From Lacinutrix sp. Hel_I_90 (lineage in GTDB: Bacteria; Bacteroidota; Bacteroidia; Flavobacteriales; Flavobacteriaceae), in NCBI RefSeq assembly GCF_000934685.1, contig NZ_JYNQ01000001.1:2840501-2904500 (forward strand): a stretch of DNA of 64,000 nucleotides, read 5' to 3'. Below are positions 7,633 to 16,818 of this stretch, in pieces (the first letter of the stretch is position 1; each line of letters begins with the position of its first letter). The translations under genes and the position numbers were made by a program. The notes beneath the pieces were generated by a model. The model saw nothing but the letters and a program-made list of their open reading frames with translations, ran no database searches and was not told the origin of the DNA.

Positions 7633-8620
7633 TACCGCTTTTATTTTAACGCTAGCGTATCCAGACACTATTGTTTCTCATGCTGAAGAATGGTACTCAC
7701 CCTATTTAAAATATATAGGTATTGGGAGTAAAACAAACGTGCGTGCTGGTCATGCCGCTCTTGTTTTAATTAGTAAAGAAACAGGGGTGTTGGAATACCA
7801 TGATTTCGGACGTTATATTACTACAGCGCCTAATGGGAGAGTGCGCGGAAGTCATACAGATAATGAATTGGCTTTTCCAATAGTAGCGGAGATTAAGAAC
7901 AACAAAATTGTAAATCTTGAGGCTATTTTAAGATGTTTAGCCACGCACCCTAAACTAACACATGGTGATGGGAGATTAGTGGCTTCTGTTTGTGATAGCA
8001 TTGATTATAAAAAAGCCAGAACCTATATCACGATGATGCAAAGCCGTGAATTTATTTATTATGCTGCTTTTAAAAAAGAAGCAAGTAATTGTGCCCGCTT
8101 TGTGACAGATAGTTTAATTGCTTCTGTAAATGATGTTAAAATAAAGAAAGCTCTTAAAAAATCTAAATGGTTTACACCAAGCACGGTTGGTAATGTGTTA
8201 TTGGCATGCACAGGGAGCTATCCTTTTGAAGTCTCTGAAGAAGGTGTGATTTCAGAATTTAAAGGCACACAACAAAGTGAGAATTTTAAATGTTTTTTAG
8301 ATAGATTAAAGGAGCACAAGCCTAATTATGTTGGTACTTTAGAGCCTAGAAGTGTTGAGGGGCTTCATGAAAAGGCACAATGGCTGTCTGGCATTGCGGC
8401 AGGCGCTTGGTATGAATTGCATAAAACGCAAAAGCCAAGAGAATTCAGATACAGGCGTATTTCGCCGTATGGTAATATAGATTGTGACGCGCTTTTTATA
8501 AGTCAGGAAAATAATTTTGATTATGAACAAGCCTATGACATAGTACATTATTCAAATTGTAATTTCTTTCATGTTAAACAAAACAATAACGTGTTTCGTT
8601 TTGAAAGAAAATCGAATTAA
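7625..8620 (+). CDS. DUF6695-like conserved protein with papain-like motif
   Basis: A 331-residue protein that I recognise only as a conserved flavobacterial family (I believe DUF6695). The ATG at 7625 is preferred over an adjacent TTG. Near the N-terminus is RAGHAALVLISKETG followed by LEYHDFGRY, and near residue 156 is SNCARFVTDS; an early His-containing strand plus a later Asn-Cys helix is the pattern of circularly permuted NlpC/P60 or DUF4105-like papain folds, so a cysteine peptidase or amidase is possible. No signal peptide is apparent. It overlaps the NRDE gene upstream and converges with apaG, sharing 4 bp at the stop codons. Confidence 0.6.
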   Translation: MNNTAFILTLAYPDTIVSHAEEWYSPYLKYIGIGSKTNVRAGHAALVLISKETGVLEYHDFGRYITTAPNGRVRGSHTDNELAFPIVAEIKNNKIVNLEAILRCLATHPKLTHGDGRLVASVCDSIDYKKARTYITMMQSREFIYYAAFKKEASNCARFVTDSLIASVNDVKIKKALKKSKWFTPSTVGNVLLACTGSYPFEVSEEGVISEFKGTQQSENFKCFLDRLKEHKPNYVGTLEPRSVEGLHEKAQWLSGIAAGAWYELHKTQKPREFRYRRISPYGNIDCDALFISQENNFDYEQAYDIVHYSNCNFFHVKQNNNVFRFERKSN

Positions 8621-9003
8621 TTTATAGCAAAAGGAGCACTCAACTTAAAAGTGGGTATCGTAACATTAAACTTTTTAGTGGTAGTAAAATTTATCATGCT
8701 GTAGAAACCTTGCATGGCCCCGAAAGGGGACGTTAATAAGCATCCAGAACTATAGCTATGGGATTCACCGGGTTTTAAAACAGGCTTCTTACCTATAACC
8801 CCTTCGCCACTAACAGTTTCAACATTGTTTAACGCATCAAGAATCGTCCACTGTCTTGCATTGAGCTGCACAGAGTCTTTACTTTGGTTTTCAATAGTCA
8901 CCCGATATCCAAAAGCATAATGTATTTTATAGTTCTTATAAAATGTGCCTTCAAAATTAGTTTCTACAGAAATCTTTATGCCTTGTGTAACTTGTTGAAC
9001 CAT
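8617..9003 (-). CDS. apaG: ApaG protein
   Basis: A 128-residue single-domain protein, the usual ApaG size, with a fibronectin-III-like all-beta fold. Family marks are YRVTIENQSKDSVQLNARQW, GEGVIGKKPVLKPGESHSYSSG and the late SPFGAMQGFYSM. ApaG was linked to Co2+/Mg2+ resistance in enterobacteria, but its molecular role is unclear. It sits downstream of the T9SS plug gene on the same strand with a gap of about 97 bp, an arrangement I recall from other flavobacteria, and converges with the preceding gene. Confidence 0.9.
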   Translation of the reverse strand: MVQQVTQGIKISVETNFEGTFYKNYKIHYAFGYRVTIENQSKDSVQLNARQWTILDALNNVETVSGEGVIGKKPVLKPGESHSYSSGCLLTSPFGAMQGFYSMINFTTTKKFNVTIPTFKLSAPFAIN

Positions 9004-9100
9004 TTGTTTTCTTGTAATCTAGCGCTAAAGTACTAAATTTTATAAACTTATTATAAAACTTAAGAGCGTATTGTGTTTAAAATTAACCTTTTAGTCGGTA

Positions 9101-10351
9101 TTAATTGGTAATATTTACAGAGTTCCCTTCACCAACACCTATAATTCTATCGTAACGTGCGCCAAGGTTTCTATAATAAACTAAAACTTTATAATTATTT
9201 TCAGTTTGATAAAAATTTCCATCAATAACATTTTCGTCAACAATACCATTTTTGTCTTTTACAACGTACTTATAGCTATAAAAACCTTGTTTTAAAAGTA
9301 AGGGTATTTCATAAAGCTGCGCTTCATCGTTATAAATCATTTCGTTACTTTTATCAACGGCATAGTTGTTAAAATTACCATAGACATGAACCGTTTGTCC
9401 ATTTTTAAATTTATTTAGTTTTAAACTAAAATGAACTTTTGCGTAATCGGCATAAATTTCAGGCGCATCAGTATCTAAAGCGGTGATTAAAAAATTGCCG
9501 TTTATATCAGGGTTATACGTGTAAATCTCCTCTGCACGTGGAATATCCAAATAGAGATAGCTATTGTATAGTTCTTTTAATCTAATAAATTGAACCCCAG
9601 TATTTGCGCCTCTTAAATCTTTGTTTTCGAAATAGCGGTATTCATTTCCGCCAAAAAAATTAGATTCTTTAACGTATCGGTATTGTAATTCGTTACCTAA
9701 AATATACTGCGGTTCTAAATCTGTAATGGCAGTATTTAAGTTATTATTTTGAACGACAACCGTTTTAATCGTTTGCTTCGGGTTAATAAACTGGAGTTTA
9801 TTTGAGCTAATAACAATGTCAACAGATTGTAACTCTTCAATATTCTCAACGTCCCTTGAGCGTTTAATGGCAACGCCTACATCAGCAATGTCTTCATAAA
9901 TCATAAACTTTCGGGTAAATTCTATTTCATCATATTCATTATAAATAGTGATGAGGTAGTTGCCAGATTTCGTTAAGGCTTGCGTTTGTTCATTAGGGAT
10001 GGTTAGTGTGTAATGCGAATAAATTTGATAGGTGTTGAATGAATTGTCCCACTGTCTGATGCGCTGCTCGTTAAAGCCTTTTAAGTATTCTGCTTGCATG
10101 AGTACAGAGGGGGTCCAGTCAAAATTATAATGTTTTATTTCATAGTAATAATCATCTTCGTTCCCATTTAAAACATCAAACTCTAAAACAAGCTGCTCTC
10201 CTAATCTTAAAACAGGTAGCTGACTTTCAGGAGTATTCCCTTTAAAGGTGATGGTTTTTATTTCTTTTAGAGGATTTATTTCTTCAACTTGAGAAAAAAC
10301 AAAACAAGGGTATAAAATGAATAGTAAAAAGTGTTTAAGGCTAATTTGCAT
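9101..10351 (-). CDS. Type IX secretion system plug protein (formerly DUF5103)
   Basis: A 416-residue secreted protein with a Sec signal peptide (MQISLKHFLLFILYPCFVFS, cleavage near residue 20). The two-part beta-sandwich family formerly called DUF5103 corresponds to the Plug protein that closes the periplasmic end of the SprA translocon in the type IX secretion system. Landmarks I use are the NPLKEIKTITFKGN start, the YYYEIKHYNFDWTPS block and the C-terminal GFYSYKYVVKD and NFYQTENNY strands. It fits with the T9SS cargo proteins encoded further along this window. Divergent from nqrA, with which it shares a 181-bp intergenic region. Confidence 0.8.
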   Translation of the reverse strand: MQISLKHFLLFILYPCFVFSQVEEINPLKEIKTITFKGNTPESQLPVLRLGEQLVLEFDVLNGNEDDYYYEIKHYNFDWTPSVLMQAEYLKGFNEQRIRQWDNSFNTYQIYSHYTLTIPNEQTQALTKSGNYLITIYNEYDEIEFTRKFMIYEDIADVGVAIKRSRDVENIEELQSVDIVISSNKLQFINPKQTIKTVVVQNNNLNTAITDLEPQYILGNELQYRYVKESNFFGGNEYRYFENKDLRGANTGVQFIRLKELYNSYLYLDIPRAEEIYTYNPDINGNFLITALDTDAPEIYADYAKVHFSLKLNKFKNGQTVHVYGNFNNYAVDKSNEMIYNDEAQLYEIPLLLKQGFYSYKYVVKDKNGIVDENVIDGNFYQTENNYKVLVYYRNLGARYDRIIGVGEGNSVNITN

Positions 10352-10463
10352 CTAGAGGTGTTTTAGTCATGTAAAGATAAACAAAATCTATGCCTATCTC
10401 TCTAACTCAAAATAACTAACCAAAAATCTATTGAAATTATGTGAAATCTTTATTATTAATTCG

Positions 10464-10471
10464 TATTTTTG
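10464..10471 (+). promoter_or_regulatory. nqr operon -7 promoter box TATTTTTG
   Basis: Exact TAnnTTTG match, 61 bp upstream of the nqrA ATG in the divergent region with the plug gene. The -33 element is poor. Confidence 0.6.
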
Positions 10472-10532
10472 CACCGATTTTTTACCCTCATAAAATCGGT
10501 TCACTAAACTATTAACAAATAGATTTATACAC

Positions 10533-11888
10533 ATGTCAAACGACATTAAGATTAAAAAAGGTCTAGATATAAAGTTGAAAGGTGCAGCAGAATTAGCGAC
10601 TGAAAACGCAATTGTAAGCAACTTTTATACAGTTAGACCAGAAGACTTTCACAGTGTAATTCCTAAATTATCAGTAAAAGTTGGAGAAAAAGTAAAAGCT
10701 GGACAAGCGCTCTTTTTTGATAAATCCAACGAAAACGTAAAGTTTGCTTCACCAGTTTCTGGCGAAGTTATTGAAATTGCACGTGGTGAAAAACGTAAAA
10801 TTCTTGCAGTAAAGATTCAAGCAGACAAAGCGCAAGAGCATCATGACTTTGGTGCTTTGACCGTAGAGTCTGCAAAAGCTGAAGATATTAAAGCGAAGTT
10901 ATTAGCCTCTGGATGTTGGCCTTTTGTAAAGCAACGTCCTTACGATGTTATTGCAAATCCTGAGTATTCGCCTAAAGCTATTTTTATTTCGGCATACGCA
11001 AGTGCACCTTTAGCTGCGGATTTAGATTACGTTCTAAAAGGTAAGGAAGCAGAATTACAAGCTGCAATTACAGCGTTGTCTAAATTAACTTTAGGTCAAG
11101 TGCACGTAAGTATTGCCAAGAATGGTAATTCACCTTTAGCAGGTTTAACAAATGCTACCATTCATAAAGTGTCTGGTCCGCATCCTTCTGGAAATGTTGG
11201 TACGCAAATTAATAAAATTGATCCTGTTAATAAAGGAGAAACCGTTTGGACCATTGCTGCACAAGATTTAGTGATTATTGGCGAGTTGCTGTTAACTGGA
11301 AAATTCAATGCACAACGTACAGTGGCATTAGTAGGTTCTTCTGTTAAAAAGCCACGCTATTTCAAAACGGTTATTGGTAGTGAAATCGCGACTATGGTTT
11401 ACGATAATGGTGTAGATAAAGATGGAAACGATCGTATTATTTCTGGAAATGTATTGACTGGAAAGCAAGTAAAGCCAGATGGTAATTTAGATTATTACAG
11501 CAATGTAATTTCTGTAATTCCTGAAGGTGATGATTATGAGTTTTTTGGTTGGAATAAACCGATTTTTAATAAAGTATCAACATCAAGAGCTTTTACTTTT
11601 TCTTGGTTAACACCAAATAAAAAGTTCGATTTAAATACAAATACAAACGGTGAGCACAGAGCTTTTGTAATTACCGGCACTTACGAAGAAGTGTTTCCTT
11701 TAGATATTTATCCAATGCAAATTTTAAAAGCCTGTATGTATCAGGATTTAGATGAAATGGAAGCTTTAGGAATGTATGAAGTAGCGCCAGAAGATTTCGC
11801 CTTAACAGAATTTGTATGTGTGTCTAAGCAGCCACATCAAGAAATCATTAGAAAAGGTTTAGATTTAATGCTACAAGAAATCGGATAG
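10533..11888 (+). CDS. nqrA: Na+-translocating NADH:quinone oxidoreductase subunit A
   Basis: A 451-residue soluble subunit of the six-subunit Na+-NQR that couples NADH:quinone electron transfer to Na+ export. The N-terminal barrel-sandwich region contains KVKAGQALFFDKSN and ASPVSGEVIEIARGEKR, similar to the RnfC/NqrA family, and the SGPHPSGNVGTQINKIDP segment is characteristic of NqrA. First gene of a complete nqrABCDEF operon; the gap to nqrB is 76 bp. A typical promoter box lies at 10464. Confidence 0.97.
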   Translation: MSNDIKIKKGLDIKLKGAAELATENAIVSNFYTVRPEDFHSVIPKLSVKVGEKVKAGQALFFDKSNENVKFASPVSGEVIEIARGEKRKILAVKIQADKAQEHHDFGALTVESAKAEDIKAKLLASGCWPFVKQRPYDVIANPEYSPKAIFISAYASAPLAADLDYVLKGKEAELQAAITALSKLTLGQVHVSIAKNGNSPLAGLTNATIHKVSGPHPSGNVGTQINKIDPVNKGETVWTIAAQDLVIIGELLLTGKFNAQRTVALVGSSVKKPRYFKTVIGSEIATMVYDNGVDKDGNDRIISGNVLTGKQVKPDGNLDYYSNVISVIPEGDDYEFFGWNKPIFNKVSTSRAFTFSWLTPNKKFDLNTNTNGEHRAFVITGTYEEVFPLDIYPMQILKACMYQDLDEMEALGMYEVAPEDFALTEFVCVSKQPHQEIIRKGLDLMLQEIG

Positions 11889-11964
11889 ATTATTCAAATT
11901 GAGTAGCAAATTTTAAAATAAACAAGATTATTCATTGCACGACGTAAAATGAAAAATACACAAG

Positions 11965-13179
11965 ATGGGTTTAAAAAGTAATTTACATAAATTAAAAGAG
12001 AAGTATAAAGGGACCAAGATGGCACCAGCATTTAATGCGATTCATACTTTTTTATATTTGCCAAATGAGACAACCCATGGTGGAACTCATATTAAGGCAG
12101 CCGATGATTTAAAACGTACCATGAACATTGTGATTATGGCATTGGTACCCTGTTTAATCTTCGGAATTTTTAACGCGGGTTACCAACACTATGCGGCTAT
12201 AGATGCTGCAGCGGGTACCATTCGTGAAGCGTCCTTGTTTGGAAACTTCCTAACATGGGACAATTTTGTAATTGGCGCATGGACTGTGTTGCCATTAGTT
12301 ATTGTGTCTTATGGTGTTGGACTAATTGTTGAATTTATTTTCGCAGTAATTAAAGGTCATGAAGTCGAAGAAGGTTATTTGGTAACTGGAATGCTAGTGC
12401 CATTAATTGTGCCTGTAGATATCCCATTATGGATGCTTGCAGTGGCAGTGATCTTTGGTGTGGTAATAGGTAAAGAGGTGTTTGGTGGAACAGGAATGAA
12501 CATTTTAAATCCTGCTTTAACCATACGTGCATTTTTATTCTTCGCCTACCCAACATGGATGTCTGGAGATAAGGTTTGGGTGCACCAAGCTACGGAACTA
12601 GCTGGAACACCAGATGCGATTTCTGGCGAGACACTGTTAGGTGCTTATGCGCAAAACAGTTCTTTGGCAGGTATTGATTATATGGATATGTTCTTTGGGT
12701 ATATTCCGGGATCAGTTGGAGAAACATCAAAATTATTAATTTTAGTAGGTGCTGGGTTACTTATCTTTTCGAAGGTTGGAAGCTGGAGAATTATTTTTTC
12801 GACGCTTATTGGCGCTTTAGCCATGGGATTAATATTTAATGGTGTTGTAGATGCGGGTTGGATTGGTGAATCAAGTAAATTCTACGGATTAATGAATGTG
12901 CCGTTTTGGCAACATTTAATTATAGGAAGTATCTTATTTGGAGCCGTGTATATGGCAACAGATCCGGTAACGGCCTCGCAAACCAATAAAGGGAAGTGGA
13001 TTTACGGTTTCTTAATTGGATTTATTTCCATAATGATTCGTGTCTTTAATCCAGCGTATCCTGAAGGTGTGTTTTTAGCGATTTTATTAATGAACGTGTT
13101 CGCACCAACAATTGATCATTATGTTATTCAAGGGAATATTAAGCGTAGAATGAAACGTTTAAAAGTTAAAACAGCATAA
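11965..13179 (+). CDS. nqrB: Na+-NQR subunit B
   Basis: A 404-residue membrane subunit with about ten transmembrane helices. It carries the covalent FMN attachment segment GSVGETS with Thr254 as the expected FMN-bearing residue, by comparison with the Vibrio NqrB site in the equivalent G-x-x-GET segment. It also binds riboflavin and takes part in the Na+ path. GGTGMNILNPALTIRAFLFFAYP and the late MATDPVTAS are family marks. FMN attachment requires ApbE, encoded 5.6 kb downstream. Confidence 0.97.
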   Translation: MGLKSNLHKLKEKYKGTKMAPAFNAIHTFLYLPNETTHGGTHIKAADDLKRTMNIVIMALVPCLIFGIFNAGYQHYAAIDAAAGTIREASLFGNFLTWDNFVIGAWTVLPLVIVSYGVGLIVEFIFAVIKGHEVEEGYLVTGMLVPLIVPVDIPLWMLAVAVIFGVVIGKEVFGGTGMNILNPALTIRAFLFFAYPTWMSGDKVWVHQATELAGTPDAISGETLLGAYAQNSSLAGIDYMDMFFGYIPGSVGETSKLLILVGAGLLIFSKVGSWRIIFSTLIGALAMGLIFNGVVDAGWIGESSKFYGLMNVPFWQHLIIGSILFGAVYMATDPVTASQTNKGKWIYGFLIGFISIMIRVFNPAYPEGVFLAILLMNVFAPTIDHYVIQGNIKRRMKRLKVKTA

Positions 13180-13181
13180 CT

Positions 13182-13982
13182 ATGGAAAATAGAACAGATA
13201 AAAATTTATATACTATAATCTTTGCTATAGCAATGGTTTTAGTTGTTGGTTCTGTACTGGCATTTACAGCATCTTATTTAAAGCCAACCATTACTGAAAA
13301 TAAGCGAATGGAAAAACAACAGAATATTCTTTATGCCATGGGTATAAATGAAAATGGAGATTCTGATATTGTTTTTGTGGGAACAGATAAAGTGCAAGAG
13401 AAATTTTCTGCTAAAGTGACAGAGCAAATTGTATTAGAAGTAAAGGATGGCAAGATTTTAAAGGAAATGACGCGTCAGCAATTTATGGATGCTAATAATG
13501 GTAATGAACCTTATTTAATCGATATTAAAAAGGAACAAACCAAAGCCAAAAATGGTGAAGCTAGATTTTTACCCTTATTTGTTGGGACTAGTAAAGAAGG
13601 TGAAAAAGTATATGTTGCACCCATTCGCGGTAAAGGGCTGTGGGATGCTATTTGGGGTTATGTAGCTGTAGATGAAGATATGGTTGTTCGAGGGACATTC
13701 TTTGATCATGCGGGTGAAACACCAGGATTAGGAGCAAACATTAAACAGCGTTACTTTATGGACGATTTTTATGGCGAACGTTTATTAACTGAAGCAGGAG
13801 TGTTTAAAGGAATTACAGTCGCTAAAGGAAATAATGATCCTAAAAATGAAATAAAAGACGATAATGAAGTTGATGCCTTAGCTGGAGCAACGATTACTGG
13901 TGATGGTGTATCTGCAATGATAAAGAAAGATTTAAAATTGTATTTACCATACTTTCAAAATTTAAAAACACAAACTAACTAA
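13182..13982 (+). CDS. nqrC: Na+-NQR subunit C
   Basis: A 266-residue subunit anchored by one N-terminal helix (about residues 10-31) with a periplasmic FMN-binding domain. The ApbE-dependent flavinylation motif is DALAGATITGDGV at 231-243, with the FMN-bearing Thr expected in the AGAT unit (T237). The HAGETPGLGANI stretch (176-187) is typical of the FMN-bind domain. Two bases separate it from nqrB and one from nqrD. Confidence 0.97.
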   Translation: MENRTDKNLYTIIFAIAMVLVVGSVLAFTASYLKPTITENKRMEKQQNILYAMGINENGDSDIVFVGTDKVQEKFSAKVTEQIVLEVKDGKILKEMTRQQFMDANNGNEPYLIDIKKEQTKAKNGEARFLPLFVGTSKEGEKVYVAPIRGKGLWDAIWGYVAVDEDMVVRGTFFDHAGETPGLGANIKQRYFMDDFYGERLLTEAGVFKGITVAKGNNDPKNEIKDDNEVDALAGATITGDGVSAMIKKDLKLYLPYFQNLKTQTN

Positions 13983-13983
13983 T

Positions 13984-14628
13984 ATGAGACTACTTTCAAA
14001 AAAAGACAGTAAGTTAATTACAGATCCGTTAGCAGATAATAACCCAATTACTATTCAAGTATTAGGAATATGTTCTGCTTTAGCAATTACTGCAGAATTA
14101 AAAGCCTCATTAGTAATGGGTGTGGCGGTACTTTTTGTACTAGGTATTGGTAACGTCGTGATTTCTTTAATGCGAAATATTATTCCTTCAAAAATCAGAA
14201 TTATAGTTCAGTTAATTGTAGTTGCTGCTTTAGTAATTATAGTTGATCAGGTATTAAAGGCTTTCGCATACGAATTGAGTAAAACACTTTCAGTATTTGT
14301 TGGATTGATTATTACAAACTGTATTATTATGGGACGTTTTGAGGCGTTTGCCTTAGGTAATGGTCCGTGGAAATCATTTTTAGATGGTATTGGGAACGCT
14401 TTAGGATATGCCGTGATTCTAGTAATAGTAGGTTTCTTTAGAGAACTGCTTGGCTCTGGAACACTTTTCGGAGTTCCAGTACTAGGCGATCCAATCGAAA
14501 AAAGTGGTGTGTATTCAATAGGTTATGAAAACAACGGTTTTATGTTAATGCCGCCAATGGCATTAATTATTGTTGGACTTATTATTTGGGTACAACGTAG
14601 TAGAAACAAAGCATTAATCGAGGACTAA
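13984..14628 (+). CDS. nqrD: Na+-NQR subunit D
   Basis: A 214-residue integral membrane subunit, about six helices, homologous to RnfE. C30 (LGICSALAIT) and C113 (TNCIIMGRFEAFA) correspond to the two NqrD cysteines that, with two from NqrE, hold an intramembrane iron centre. The conserved GFFRELLGSGTLFG loop follows. It starts one base after nqrC; a 46-bp gap leads to nqrE. Confidence 0.97.
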   Translation: MRLLSKKDSKLITDPLADNNPITIQVLGICSALAITAELKASLVMGVAVLFVLGIGNVVISLMRNIIPSKIRIIVQLIVVAALVIIVDQVLKAFAYELSKTLSVFVGLIITNCIIMGRFEAFALGNGPWKSFLDGIGNALGYAVILVIVGFFRELLGSGTLFGVPVLGDPIEKSGVYSIGYENNGFMLMPPMALIIVGLIIWVQRSRNKALIED

Positions 14629-14674
14629 AAATCCTCTTGAGTTTTTCTTTTAAAGCATTAAAAAATAAAAGACA

Positions 14675-15394
14675 ATGATAGAACACATCGAATTATTTTT
14701 CAAGTCAATTTTTATTGATAATATGGTGTTTGCGGTATTTTTAGGTATGTGCTCGTACTTAGCGGTATCTAAAAAAGTAGCAACAGCAGTTGGTCTTGGT
14801 GCAGCGGTAATATTTGTATTAGCGATTACAGTACCATTAAACTGGTTGTTAGACCAGTATTTATTGCAACCGGGCGCTTTATCGTGGTTAGGTGCTGAGT
14901 ATGCAGATTACGATTTAAGTTTTTTATCGTTTATTATGTTTATAGCAACTATTGCAACCATGGTGCAGTTAGTAGAAATTGTGGTAGAGAAATTCTCACC
15001 AGCATTGTATAATTCTCTTGGTATTTTCTTACCACTTATCGCTGTAAACTGTGCGATTTTAGGAGGCTCACTATTCATGCAATCTCGTGAAATAGAAAGT
15101 TTAGGTTTAGCCTTTAATTATGGAGTATCTTCAGGAATAGGATGGTTTTTAGCTATTTTAGCGATTGCCGCTATTCGTGAAAAAATTAGATACTCTAATG
15201 TGCCAGCACCACTTAGAGGTCTGGGCATAACATTTATTATTACCGGATTAATGGGCATTGGTTTCTTAAGTTTTGGTGGTATGTTAACTGGGGGTGAAGA
15301 TGGAGCAGTAACAACAGAGCCAACGGCGAAGGTTGAACAAGCAAAAACAGAAAAGGCTAAGGAATTAGCGGATAACACTAAAACTGTAGAGTAG
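14675..15394 (+). CDS. nqrE: Na+-NQR subunit E with extended C-terminal tail
   Basis: A 239-residue membrane subunit homologous to RnfA and NqrD. C26 (FLGMCSYLA) and C126 (AVNCAILGG) provide the NqrE half of the intramembrane iron site. The membrane core ends near residue 205; the last 34 or so residues form a hydrophilic, charged Ala/Lys/Glu/Thr-rich tail, which makes this protein longer than the usual ~200-residue NqrE. The tail may be disordered. Its stop abuts the nqrF ATG. Confidence 0.95.
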   Translation: MIEHIELFFKSIFIDNMVFAVFLGMCSYLAVSKKVATAVGLGAAVIFVLAITVPLNWLLDQYLLQPGALSWLGAEYADYDLSFLSFIMFIATIATMVQLVEIVVEKFSPALYNSLGIFLPLIAVNCAILGGSLFMQSREIESLGLAFNYGVSSGIGWFLAILAIAAIREKIRYSNVPAPLRGLGITFIITGLMGIGFLSFGGMLTGGEDGAVTTEPTAKVEQAKTEKAKELADNTKTVE

Positions 15395-16702
15395 ATGATT
15401 TTAGCAGCAGGAACATTAGGAACTGTAATAGTAACAGTCGTTTCATTTTTATTAATTGCTTTAATATTAGTGAGTTTATTATTATTTGTAAAACAAAAAT
15501 TATCGCCATCAGGTCCTGTAAAGATCTTAATTAATGGTGAAAGAGAAATAGAAGTGTCTTCTGGTGGAACCTTGTTATCTACCTTAGGAAGCAATAAAAT
15601 ATTTTTACCATCTGCTTGCGGTGGTGGTGGAACATGTATTCAGTGTGAATGCCACGTATTATCGGGTGGAGGAGAAGCATTGCCAACAGAAACACCTCAC
15701 TTTTCAAGAAAAGAATTGGCACATGGCGCCCGTTTATCTTGTCAGGTAAAAGTAAAACAAGACATGGAAATTACCATTCCTGAAGAAGTGTTTGGAATCA
15801 AAAAATGGGACGCTACTGTTGTACGTAATTATAATGTGGCTTCTTTTATTAAGGAATTTGTGGTAGAAATCCCTGAAGATATGGGATATAAAGCTGGTGG
15901 ATACATCCAAATTGAAATTCCAGAATGTACAGTAAAGTTTGAAGATATGGATATTACTGCACACCCAGAAGAGCATGAAACTCCAGATAAATTTCAGGCA
16001 GAATGGGATAAATTTAAATTATGGCCCTTGGTAATGAAAAACACGGAGACAGTTGAAAGAGCCTATTCAATGGCTTCTTATCCTGCTGAAGGTCGTGAGA
16101 TTATGCTAAATGTACGTATTGCAACACCACCCTTTGATCGCGCTAAAGGCGATTGGATGGATGTAAATCCAGGAGTTGCTTCGTCTTATATATTTAACCA
16201 AAAACCAGGAGATAAAGTGGTTATCTCTGGACCTTATGGTGAGTTCTTTATCAATGAATCTGATTCAGAAATGCTTTATGTTGGTGGTGGAGCAGGTATG
16301 GCGCCAATGCGTTCTCACTTGTATCACTTATTCAAAACCTTGAAAACAGGTAGAAAAGTAACATATTGGTACGGCGGCCGTTCTAAGCGTGAGTTATTTT
16401 ACTTGGATCACTTCTATCAGTTAGAGAAAGATTTCCCTAATTTTAAATTTTACTTAGCATTATCTGAGCCTTTACCAGAAGATAACTGGAAAGTAAAAGA
16501 AGATATTGATGCTCCGGGAGATGGTTTTGTTGGCTTTGTTCACAATTGTGTCATCGATAACTATTTAAATCATCATGAAACTCCAGAAGATATAGAATTG
16601 TATTTCTGTGGCCCACCTTTAATGAATCAAGCGGTTCAGAAAATGGGAGAAGACTTTGGGATTCCAGATGAACATATTAGATTTGATGACTTTGGAGGAT
16701 AA
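15395..16702 (+). CDS. nqrF: Na+-NQR subunit F (NADH dehydrogenase, 2Fe-2S and FAD)
   Basis: A 435-residue electron-input subunit. One N-terminal helix (about 5-32) anchors it. A ferredoxin domain holds a 2Fe-2S cluster through C75, C81, C84 and C116 (SACGGGGTCIQCEC and LSCQVKV). The FAD-binding RAYSMASYP lies at 222-230, and the NADH-binding part contains MLYVGGGAGMAPMRSHL and the C-terminal LYFCGPPLMNQA. It closes the operon and is followed by a strong terminator. Confidence 0.97.
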   Translation: MILAAGTLGTVIVTVVSFLLIALILVSLLLFVKQKLSPSGPVKILINGEREIEVSSGGTLLSTLGSNKIFLPSACGGGGTCIQCECHVLSGGGEALPTETPHFSRKELAHGARLSCQVKVKQDMEITIPEEVFGIKKWDATVVRNYNVASFIKEFVVEIPEDMGYKAGGYIQIEIPECTVKFEDMDITAHPEEHETPDKFQAEWDKFKLWPLVMKNTETVERAYSMASYPAEGREIMLNVRIATPPFDRAKGDWMDVNPGVASSYIFNQKPGDKVVISGPYGEFFINESDSEMLYVGGGAGMAPMRSHLYHLFKTLKTGRKVTYWYGGRSKRELFYLDHFYQLEKDFPNFKFYLALSEPLPEDNWKVKEDIDAPGDGFVGFVHNCVIDNYLNHHETPEDIELYFCGPPLMNQAVQKMGEDFGIPDEHIRFDDFGG

Positions 16703-16770
16703 GCTATAAGCGATTTAAGATTATAGTCTTGCTAAGACAAGTCTTTCTTTACTGGAGACAGTTAAAAAAA

Positions 16771-16800
16771 AACCAGAACTTAAAAGTTCTGGTTTTTTTA
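16771..16800. terminator. Intrinsic terminator after nqrF
   Basis: A 10-bp perfect stem (AACCAGAACT/AGTTCTGGTT) with a TAAA loop, T-run to the right and A-run to the left. It can stop both the nqr transcript and the convergent gene. Confidence 0.9.
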
Positions 16801-16818
16801 GTTTTACAGGGTTTGTTG

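Noticed and set aside
15118-15594. A 158-codon minus-strand frame across nqrE and nqrF
   Set aside because: Antisense to two intact NQR genes; no motif.
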